Assembly: GCA_964347915.1 (NCBI GenBank)
Contig: CAYGAM010000053.1
Location: 1-14,806 of the forward strand
Length of the DNA: 14,806 nucleotides
Direction of reading: 5' to 3'
Source of the DNA: CAYGAM01 sp964347915
Lineage (GTDB): Archaea; Thermoproteota; Nitrososphaeria; Nitrososphaerales; Nitrosopumilaceae
The translations under genes and the position numbers were made by a program. Below, piece after piece: positions 6,794 through 12,094 of this stretch. The notes beneath the pieces are model-generated. The model searched no databases. It saw nothing but the letters and a program-made list of their open reading frames with translations, and had not been told where the DNA came from. How positions within the stretch are numbered: the stretch's first letter is position 1; each line of letters begins with the position of its first letter.

Positions 6794-6840
6794 GCATTAT
6801 GCTGGCTCCAAGCATGCTGGTTCCAATCATGATGCACCAT
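6794..6840 (+). repeat. 47-bp direct repeat, copy 2
   Basis: Same 47 bases as copy 1 except for a C-to-T change in the middle (AGCATGCCGG to AGCATGCTGG) and a T-to-C change near the end, which breaks the terminal palindrome. It lies about 75 bases before the TATA box of the next gene. The sequence between the two copies is not repeated. Confidence 0.85.
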
Positions 6841-6914
6841 ACGTTACGTCAGGCTTGAATCAAATCCGCGCTCTCAGGATGCAAATGCCGGACTTGGGGC
6901 GCACCGCAGTACAA

Positions 6915-6921
6915 CTTATAA
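6915..6921 (+). promoter_or_regulatory. TATA box of the 153-residue gene
   Basis: CTTATAA is centred about 29 bases before the TTG at 6947 and supports that unusual start codon. Confidence 0.45.
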
Positions 6922-6946
6922 TCAAATACGGCGCAGACATTGCAGA

Positions 6947-7408
6947 TTGAGCGGCGAAAATTATGCCGGAAACATAATCGTGAACTTGTCCAGCCTGCCA
7001 GGCTTTCTGCGAGGGCCTATACTAAAGCGCAGAATGCAGGAATTCTTTGGCATGTCAGAGCAGGAAAAAGACGAAATAATCTGCAACGCGCTAGAGGCCG
7101 GACCCTCAATCCCGTTTCCAAACTTTGCCAGGCTCCTCCAAACTTGGCTTGAGGTCATATGCACGCTGCCCAGAGAAGAGAGAGAAGAGATCTTTTCGCG
7201 GTACATCGCCAAAGCCGCTCAGGATCCCGGCAAGCTGATTGAGTTTAACTTGGACGGCATGATGGAGGCATACCGCGCCCTAAAGGAAAGCGAGATTCAG
7301 ACGATACAAGATACGATTGCAGGAATATCTTTGAGACTGGGCCCAAAGGAGCGAAGAACAATTCAAATGATAATACCGGCAGAAGCTGCGGCTCGGTTTG
7401 GAATCTAG
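6947..7408 (+). CDS. Unknown helical protein, 153 residues, TTG start
   Basis: A 153-residue soluble protein that looks conserved in style but that I cannot name. It opens with NIIVNLSSLPGFLRGPILKRRMQEFF and continues as amphipathic, charged helices (MSEQEKDEIICNALEAGP, LPREEREEIFSRYIAKAAQ, LGPKERRTIQMIIPAEAA). It has no membrane segment and only two cysteines. I have a weak recollection of similar proteins in Nitrosopumilus-type genomes, which should be treated as inference. The TTG start is chosen because it is the first codon of the frame with a TATA box at the right distance. The first ATG of the frame comes only at about residue 30 (RRMQEFF) and would lose the strongest-looking segment. 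It is transcribed alone on +, divergent from purA and convergent with the YggX-like gene, with only about 20 bases between the stops. Confidence 0.8.
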   Translation: MSGENYAGNIIVNLSSLPGFLRGPILKRRMQEFFGMSEQEKDEIICNALEAGPSIPFPNFARLLQTWLEVICTLPREEREEIFSRYIAKAAQDPGKLIEFNLDGMMEAYRALKESEIQTIQDTIAGISLRLGPKERRTIQMIIPAEAAARFGI

Positions 7409-7428
7409 CATGAGGGCAGGCGCCGCGC

Positions 7429-7698
7429 CTATGCATCAGGGTTTCGATTATCCTCGTTTGAATAATCGATGATGCCGCCTTCAGGAGTCAGTACGCCAAC
7501 GAAGATCTTTTCGTGCTTTTTGAGCACCTTGCGGTGATCCGGCATGGACATGTCAAGGTGCATTTCGTTCATCACCATTATTCGATACTCCATCCACTCC
7601 GCCCAGCACTTGCTGCAGCATGGATACTTTGCCGCCCTCTCATCCAGCGCAGCGTCAGGCTCCATCTCGGTTTTGCACTTTGTGCATTTCAAGGGCAT
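7429..7698 (-). CDS. Zinc-ribbon protein with YggX-like iron-trafficking segment
   Basis: An 89-residue protein. Cys5-x2-Cys8 and the CCSKC group at 27-31 form a probable zinc or iron site. Residues about 31-68 (CWAEWMEYRIMVMNEMHLDM then PDHRKVLKKHEKIFVG) closely follow the pattern of bacterial YggX, the Fe(2+)-trafficking and oxidative-damage protection protein: W..W...QTMLINE..LNM...EHRK.L. YggX has a single conserved Cys near its N-terminus; here a metal-binding knuckle takes that place. The role is thus probably iron handling or protection of Fe-S proteins, by family resemblance. Start choice: a TATA-like ATAAAAAA box is about 27 bases before the ATG at 7698, giving MPLKCTKC. An ATG at 7704 and a TTG at 7713 also lie in frame. 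The C-terminus after residue 70 is acidic and probably flexible. Confidence 0.85.
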   Translation of the reverse strand: MPLKCTKCKTEMEPDAALDERAAKYPCCSKCWAEWMEYRIMVMNEMHLDMSMPDHRKVLKKHEKIFVGVLTPEGGIIDYSNEDNRNPDA

Positions 7699-7719
7699 TT
7701 GCATACCGTGCAAGGCACA

Positions 7720-7729
7720 GTTTTTTATC
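7720..7729 (-). promoter_or_regulatory. TATA box of the YggX-like gene
   Basis: On the minus strand GATAAAAAAC is centred about 27 bases before the ATG at 7698. Confidence 0.45.
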
Positions 7730-7740
7730 TCTTTGCCATG

Positions 7741-8021
7741 AGCCAGCTACGAAATTGTCCAGATTTTTCGCAGAAACGGCATGCTGTACAGTGCTGTACA
7801 ATGCAACAGCTCGGACTCTGGAAGATGTTCCGGATTTCAGGCACGAATCTGCCCAGGAGGCACCTTTGAGGTAGCAAAGCTCACACCTAAACTTCCAAAA
7901 ACCGAGCTGTTACTGTACAATGGCATACAGTGCTGCGGATGCCATGCAGCGCTCAAGGATTATGCAGTCAGGCAGGCAGTGTGCGAAAATCATGCCGCCT
8001 TGCATCCAGAGCGGCACAAAT
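7741..8021. other. Divergent intergenic region with TGTACA motifs
   Basis: About 280 bases lie between the promoters of the YggX-like gene (-) and the kinase gene (+). No gene is convincing. It contains three copies of the palindrome TGTACA (7785-7790, 7795-7800, 7914-7919). The last is part of the inverted repeat ACTGTA-N8-TACAGT at 7912-7931. These could be operators, but no regulator is identified. Confidence 0.4.
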
Positions 8022-8027
8022 TTTATA
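8022..8027 (+). promoter_or_regulatory. TATA box of the two-component unit
   Basis: TTTATA is centred about 28 bases before the ATG at 8053, giving a leaderless transcript. It also argues against the long upstream extension of the frame to 7930. Confidence 0.55.
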
Positions 8028-8052
8028 CTTTGATTATTTACGCACACCAGGC

Positions 8053-9516
8053 ATGAGCTCAAAGACGCTGAAAGTCAGACCGACTCTTCCGCTGATGTAC
8101 CGCTCAATAAACGAATACGGCATAATCACAGAATGCAGCGAAGGCTACGCCAAAAGACTGGGATACGCCAAAAGCGAAGCAATTGGAATGCACATGCTGG
8201 AGCATACGGCAGACGAGCACCGCGGCCTGATGCTCAAAATATTTGAAGAATGGAAGGCATCCGGCAAAGTGGACAGAGTTCAGGCGAAGCTAAAGACCAA
8301 AAGCGGTGAGATCGTAAGCGTAATGCTGAAAGCCGGCACGAAGAGCGGCGGCGAAGGAATCAAAAGCATTACCACCATGCTGGACATATCAGAAATCAAG
8401 GCGCTGCAGAACTTGGTAAAGGTGCGAAAGTACGAGAGCCTGTACGAAAACTCGCCAGATCTGTACCGGACTGTAAACTACAAGGGCATCATAATAGACT
8501 GCAACAAGGCATACCAGACAGCTCTCGGGTACAGCAGGGACGAGATAATAGGAACGGACCTAATCGAGCATACGGCAGAGAAAAGCAGGGCAGACATGGC
8601 GGCCAACATGGAACACTGGAGGGAGACCGGAAAGATCGATCATATCGACGCATGGCTTAGGCGAAAAGACGGAACTGAATTTCCAGTTACGATGACGCCG
8701 ACCAACCTCTTTGACGATGACGGCATGCTTATAGGCAGAAATGTGGTAATAAACGACGCGACAAAGATGCACGACGCAGAACAGATGCTGAACGAGCGCA
8801 AAGAAATCGACAGGCTAAAGGGAGAATTTCTCTCGGCCGTAGCCCACGAGTTAAAGTCGCCAATGACCCCCATCATCGGATTTGCGCAGGCCTTGAAGAG
8901 GCAGGACATGCTAGGCGAGCTTAATGAAAAGCAGGAAAATGCGCTGAACATCATACTGGACAATGCGAACCGGCTGCGGACCATCATAATGGATCTCCTT
9001 GACGCGCACAAGCTTGAAATTGACAGAATGTCCTTTAACGCGTCAGAATTTGACTGGGATGAAATGACAGAAACGATGGCAGGACAGGTAAAGCACATGG
9101 CCAGCGAAAAAGGAATCACAATAACATGCAGAAATGCAGGCATAGGAACAGTAAAGACCGACAGGTCCAGAATAGAGCAGGTGATAACCAACTTTGTCAA
9201 CAATGCCATAGACGCCGTAAAGCCGGATTCAGGCTCCATAGACATAATTACGGAAAAGGTCGGCGGCAACATAAAACTCACGGTTGCCGACAACGGCATA
9301 GGAATATCCGAGGAGGGGCAGAAAAGCCTGTTTACAAAATTTTATCGAATAGACACGAAAATGACAAGAAAGCACGGCGGAACAGGACTGGGGCTGTCAA
9401 TATGCAAGGGCATAATAGACAACCTGGGCGGCAGCATCGGAGTGGAAAGCAAGCTGGGGGGGGGGAGCAAGTTTTATTTTATCATACCGAGGAGAAAAGA
9501 AAATGAAAGTTCTTGA
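8053..9516 (+). CDS. Soluble sensor histidine kinase with two PAS domains
   Basis: A 487-residue cytoplasmic kinase. PAS domain 1 covers about residues 14-115 and PAS domain 2 about 127-240. They are clear duplicates of each other (GII..C...Y...LGY...E.IG..(L/M)(I/L)EHTA). A HisKA dimerisation domain follows, with His265 in SAVAHELKSPMTP as phospho-acceptor. The ATPase domain has its N box at VITNFVNNAIDA (378-389), G1 at VADNGIGIS (411-419), the F box LFTKFYRID and the G2 box GGTGLGLSI (442-450). No membrane segment is seen, so it senses an internal signal. PAS domains often bind haem, flavin or small ligands, but the ligand here is unknown. The ATG at 8053 fits the TATA box at 8022; the frame upstream of it is not PAS-like. 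The last 14 bases overlap the response-regulator gene. A run of ten G at 9456-9465 encodes Leu-Gly-Gly-Gly in frame near the end. Confidence 0.95.
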   Translation: MSSKTLKVRPTLPLMYRSINEYGIITECSEGYAKRLGYAKSEAIGMHMLEHTADEHRGLMLKIFEEWKASGKVDRVQAKLKTKSGEIVSVMLKAGTKSGGEGIKSITTMLDISEIKALQNLVKVRKYESLYENSPDLYRTVNYKGIIIDCNKAYQTALGYSRDEIIGTDLIEHTAEKSRADMAANMEHWRETGKIDHIDAWLRRKDGTEFPVTMTPTNLFDDDGMLIGRNVVINDATKMHDAEQMLNERKEIDRLKGEFLSAVAHELKSPMTPIIGFAQALKRQDMLGELNEKQENALNIILDNANRLRTIIMDLLDAHKLEIDRMSFNASEFDWDEMTETMAGQVKHMASEKGITITCRNAGIGTVKTDRSRIEQVITNFVNNAIDAVKPDSGSIDIITEKVGGNIKLTVADNGIGISEEGQKSLFTKFYRIDTKMTRKHGGTGLGLSICKGIIDNLGGSIGVESKLGGGSKFYFIIPRRKENESS

Positions 9517-9868
9517 AATAGACGACAATGACGACATCATCAAGTTTGTAGAAATGATAGTGCAAAGCATGGGACATGAGTTTACGTCGACAAACGACGG
9601 AAGAGAAGGGGCAAAGCTTATCGAAGAGAACCAGTACGATGTGGTGCTGCTTGATCTCTCAATGCCCGGATTTTCCGGCATTGATGTTCTAGACGCTCTT
9701 GCCGAGAAGAACCTGATCAGAAAGCAAAAGATAGTGCTTTTTACTGCATCAGTGCATGCCGGCTTTGACATGGAATCAATTATGAGCAGGGGCGTTCACT
9801 CATACATACCAAAGCCTGTTGACGTAGACGTGCTGATGCAGAAGATCAACGAACTGGAAGCCGAATAA
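9503..9868 (+). CDS. Receiver-only response regulator (CheY-like)
   Basis: A 121-residue single receiver domain. Asp7-Asp8 bind magnesium, Asp51 in VVLLDLSMPGF is the phospho-acceptor, Thr81 in LFTAS and Lys104 in PKPVD complete the switch. There is no DNA-binding or enzyme output domain, so it must act through protein partners or as a phosphate carrier. The start overlaps the kinase by 14 bases. A GAGGAG ribosome-binding site (9489-9494) lies eight bases before the ATG, as expected for a downstream gene in an operon and unlike the leaderless first genes. It is almost surely phosphorylated by the overlapping kinase. Its stop is 12 bases from that of the convergent membrane-protein gene. Confidence 0.95.
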   Translation: MKVLEIDDNDDIIKFVEMIVQSMGHEFTSTNDGREGAKLIEENQYDVVLLDLSMPGFSGIDVLDALAEKNLIRKQKIVLFTASVHAGFDMESIMSRGVHSYIPKPVDVDVLMQKINELEAE

Positions 9869-9880
9869 GCGCAGCAGCTG

Positions 9881-10552
9881 CTACGTCAAGCCGGCCTTTT
9901 CCCTGTCCAGATCCCTTGTCACGTATCCGAGCTGCTTTTTGAATTCGTCGTACGGAAACGGCCGGCCGTCAGAAAGGCTTTCAGTTATTTGATCCTTGAC
10001 AGTTGCGGCAAACTTGTTGATCTGTTGCGTCAAAAGAGGATTCAGTACGTCATAAGAGAGAAGTATTACGCTTTCAAGCTGTCCTACAATGTTGCGCGCC
10101 TCTTTGGATCTGTCCTGCAGGCTTTTTGCACGCTCCTCGTCGGACAGGTTTTTCATTCTTCCCTGTAGGATTTGGTTTGCTATCCCAATGCACAAAGAGA
10201 GCGAGGCAAAATGATTCTTTATGCTCTGTATGGCATATGCCTTGCGCTTGTCCCTGTCCTCCTTTTGAGACGATACGATTCGGCTGATATCTATCGCCAG
10301 CTTTTTTACCTCGCTTGCGATTTTGTTGTTCGTAACATCGTTGCGGTACGTCAGAACGTAGAACAGTACGGCAAGTGAAATAACCAGCATGATATCAATG
10401 TTAAAGGAATGCGGCGGCGAGAATATGGCGCAGTCAATATACCAAGCAAAAAGATGGCAAGTGCCGTTATCATCCAGCACCAAGTTTGATACGACAAACG
10501 CGACTGCGCCCATGCATCCAAACGCCACAGAAACCGCAAGCCAATATCTCAT
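9881..10552 (-). CDS. Two-helix membrane protein with long helical cytoplasmic tail
   Basis: A 223-residue protein that I cannot name. Residues about 3-25 and 52-69 are membrane-spanning. The short loop between them carries two cysteines (32, 41) and may lie outside the cell. From about 70 to 200 the protein is charged and mainly helical (KIASEVKKLAIDISRIVSSQKEDRDK and onwards), likely coiled coil and cytoplasmic. There is no HAMP motif, kinase box or methyl-accepting signature that I can see. The start ATG at 10552 is set by a TTTATAAA box about 29 bases upstream. It converges on the kinase/response-regulator unit, with 12 bases between stops. This raises the possibility of a shared sensory role, but convergence alone is weak evidence. 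Confidence 0.82.
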   Translation of the reverse strand: MRYWLAVSVAFGCMGAVAFVVSNLVLDDNGTCHLFAWYIDCAIFSPPHSFNIDIMLVISLAVLFYVLTYRNDVTNNKIASEVKKLAIDISRIVSSQKEDRDKRKAYAIQSIKNHFASLSLCIGIANQILQGRMKNLSDEERAKSLQDRSKEARNIVGQLESVILLSYDVLNPLLTQQINKFAATVKDQITESLSDGRPFPYDEFKKQLGYVTRDLDREKAGLT

Positions 10553-10577
10553 TGCTTGAGGAAAATTCGCAGACTGT

Positions 10578-10585
10578 TTTATAAA
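10578..10585. promoter_or_regulatory. Symmetric TATA box TTTATAAA
   Basis: TTTATAAA (10578-10585) is its own reverse complement. On the minus strand it sits about 29 bases before the ATG of the membrane-protein gene. On the plus strand the next ATG (10618) opens the short CPYC frame about 36 bases away, a little far for a leaderless start. Confidence 0.5.
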
Positions 10586-10617
10586 TTTGGATTGAAGGCA
10601 GTTTCAGGCGCGGCGTT

Positions 10618-10671
10618 ATGAAATGCCCATACTGCGCCCAAAAGCTCGACTATACTTCCACTCAAAAGTAA
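10618..10671 (+). pseudogene. Possible remnant of a zinc-ribbon gene (MKCPYC frame)
   Basis: A 17-codon frame begins MKCPYCAQKLDYTSTQK and then stops. Small archaeal zinc-ribbon proteins often start MKCPYC, with a second CxxC some 20-30 residues on. No second pair is found downstream in any of the three plus frames, so if this was such a gene its 3' part is lost. It could also be chance, since the frame is very short. Confidence 0.25.
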
Positions 10672-10912
10672 TGTCATATCAAAGCGGAAATATACGCACG
10701 GATCGTCGCTTTTCGGCGACAATAGTCATGAACGGAAGTATAGGCCTGATGCTGGAACATGCGTCCGCGAAACTTTTGCCGGCTGTCCAGCATGATGAGC
10801 CGCGCGCATCCAAAAAAGCGCGGCGGCAGAACTGAGGCATCGCGTATCGCGCGCAAAATGCGCGGCCCGGCCTGCCGGATTCTGGCATCGGACAGGCGGA
10901 ATTTAGGCTGCA

Positions 10913-10921
10913 ATATTTTAA
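10913..10921 (+). promoter_or_regulatory. TATA box of map
   Basis: ATATTTTAA is centred about 30 bases before the GTG at 10948 and supports that start codon. Confidence 0.5.
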
Positions 10922-10947
10922 ATAGTAAATGAGCCGAGCTGCAATCT

Positions 10948-11841
10948 GTGCAAAGGGAAGACTATCTCAAGGCAGGAGGCATTGCAGCAAAAGTCAGAGA
11001 GAGGGTCCGAAGCAAAAACTGGGTGGGCGAAACCGTATACGATATCTGCGAAGAGGTAGAAGGCGAGATACGGCGGCTCGGCGCAAAGTGCGCATTTCCA
11101 GTCAATACAAGCATAAACGAAGTGGCGGCCCATTATACCGCAGAGCCGAACGATCCGCTGACGATAAAAGAGAATGATCTGGTAAAGATCGACCTTGGCG
11201 CGCAGGTAAACGGTTACATTGCAGATACGGCAGTCACCGTAAACTACGACCCCAGGTACGACTATATGGTATCAGCTGCCGAAGGCGCGCTCAAAGCAGC
11301 CCTTGGCATAGCCAAAGACGGGCTCAAGATATCCGAGATGGGCAAAGCCATAGAGCAGTCAGTAAAGCAGAGCGGCTGCCTTCCAATATCCAATCTTAGC
11401 GGGCATTCCCTTGATCAGTATACCATACACGCCGGAAAATCCATTCCCAACATATGGTCAATGTCGTTTGACACGCTTGCCGGCTCGTCAGCATATGCCT
11501 GCGAGCCTTTTGTTACAACAAGGGACGGATCCGGATTTGTCCGAAACGGCAAGAGCAGGAACATCTATACGCTGATATCCAGAAAGAATACCAAGAACAA
11601 AGAGGCGGACGAGCTTTCAGAGTACATTTGGAAAAACTTCAACATGCTGCCCTTTGCGCTGCGCTGGATTCTGGCAGACTATAAAGAGGAAAGGGCGCGC
11701 GAACTGCTGCAGATTCTGATAAAAAAGAAGATAGTCCGCGAATACCCGGTGCTCGTCGAAGTCATGGGACAAAAGGTTGCCCAGGCCGAGCATACGTTCA
11801 TACCTGGAGAGAACGGGATAACTGTCACTACGGCAGCATAA
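10948..11841 (+). CDS. map: Methionine aminopeptidase, type II
   Basis: A 297-residue metalloprotease that removes the initiator methionine from new proteins. All five metal ligands of the pita-bread fold are present: Asp82 (KIDLGAQ), Asp93 (YIADTAV), His153 (SGHSLDQY), Glu186 (CEPFVTT) and Glu281 (AEHTFIPG). The substrate-site histidines are His62 (VAAHYT) and His161 (TIHAGKSIPN). The numbering is nearly identical to the Pyrococcus enzyme. The insert at about residues 195-260, with an extra helical subdomain, marks type II, the archaeal and eukaryotic class. There is no N-terminal extension, as in other archaea. The start is a GTG, supported by a TATA box about 30 bases before it and by the exact family length. 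It is a single-gene unit, with a hairpin and T run after the stop. Confidence 0.96.
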   Translation: MQREDYLKAGGIAAKVRERVRSKNWVGETVYDICEEVEGEIRRLGAKCAFPVNTSINEVAAHYTAEPNDPLTIKENDLVKIDLGAQVNGYIADTAVTVNYDPRYDYMVSAAEGALKAALGIAKDGLKISEMGKAIEQSVKQSGCLPISNLSGHSLDQYTIHAGKSIPNIWSMSFDTLAGSSAYACEPFVTTRDGSGFVRNGKSRNIYTLISRKNTKNKEADELSEYIWKNFNMLPFALRWILADYKEERARELLQILIKKKIVREYPVLVEVMGQKVAQAEHTFIPGENGITVTTAA

Positions 11842-11849
11842 GAGATGTC

Positions 11850-11880
11850 CTGCGCTTTTGCGGGCATGCTGCGCAGTTTT
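11850..11880 (+). terminator. Hairpin with T run after map
   Basis: CTGCGC (11850-11855) pairs with GCGCAG (11871-11876) across a 15-base loop and is followed by TTTT. It lies nine bases after the map stop. Archaeal termination mainly needs the T run, which is short here, so this is only a candidate. Confidence 0.35.
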
Positions 11881-11920
11881 GTCCTAAAATATCACGGAGG
11901 CTGCGGTGGGAAATGCGCAG

Positions 11921-12094
11921 TCACTGATCAGCGGCCTCGCCGTATATCATTTCTACGAGCATTGCGGACCCGCACGAACATTTCATCTTCTTGAAAAGAT
12001 AGTCGCCCTTTGAGAACGCGGACTTTGTCTCTTTTCCGCACGATGCGCACCTTGCAACCGTGTACGGTACGACAACCTCTTTCTTTTTGAACAT
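11921..12094 (-). CDS. 57-residue zinc-ribbon protein coupled to the DUF1512-like gene
   Basis: Read on the minus strand, a 58-codon frame begins MFKKKEVVVPYTVARCASCG and ends MIYGEAADQ before a TGA. Cys16-x2-Cys19-Gly and Cys39-x-Cys41-Gly form a four-cysteine zinc ribbon. The residues between (KETKSAFSKGDYLFKKMK) are basic, with an aromatic pair typical of such ribbons. It starts within the stop of the upstream gene in the arrangement TAATG (12096-12092), one base shared. That makes translational coupling very likely and a chance frame unlikely. The function is unknown; small ribbons of this sort bind nucleic acid or act as protein adaptors. An overlapping frame of 76 codons on the same strand (11928-12158) lacks this pattern and is not preferred. 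Confidence 0.82.
   Translation of the reverse strand: MFKKKEVVVPYTVARCASCGKETKSAFSKGDYLFKKMKCSCGSAMLVEMIYGEAADQ

Larger units (their letters stand above)
6640..6914. other. Intergenic region carrying a 47-bp repeat pair
   Basis: This stretch between the divergent purA and 153-residue genes holds no convincing gene. A plus-strand frame (6613-6858) stays open through it only because the repeat period is a multiple of three. Its main content is the pair of direct repeats listed separately. Confidence 0.5.
10553..10947. other. Intergenic region before map
   Basis: About 395 bases between the divergent membrane-protein gene and map. It contains the promoters of both and a 17-codon frame starting with a CPYC knuckle (10618-10671). 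The rest has no convincing coding frame on either strand. Confidence 0.45.

Noticed and set aside
6707..6840. The repeat pair as a CRISPR array or tRNA-like element
   Set aside because: There are only two copies, 47 bases long, with one 40-base gap and no cas gene. The TTCCAATC stretch resembles a T loop, but no cloverleaf can be formed.
6613..6858. A plus-strand frame with a repeated MLAPSM.VPIMMHH peptide
   Set aside because: The peptide repeat follows from the 47-bp DNA repeat with a period of 87, a multiple of three. The rest of the frame looks unlike a protein and overlaps the purA promoter.
7781..8056. A 91-codon plus-strand frame with scattered cysteines before the kinase
   Set aside because: It covers the TATA box and start of the kinase gene, has no ordered Cys pairs and no promoter at the right distance.
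8640..9299. A 219-codon minus-strand frame opposite the kinase
   Set aside because: It is the antisense shadow of the HisKA and ATPase region and has no motif of its own.
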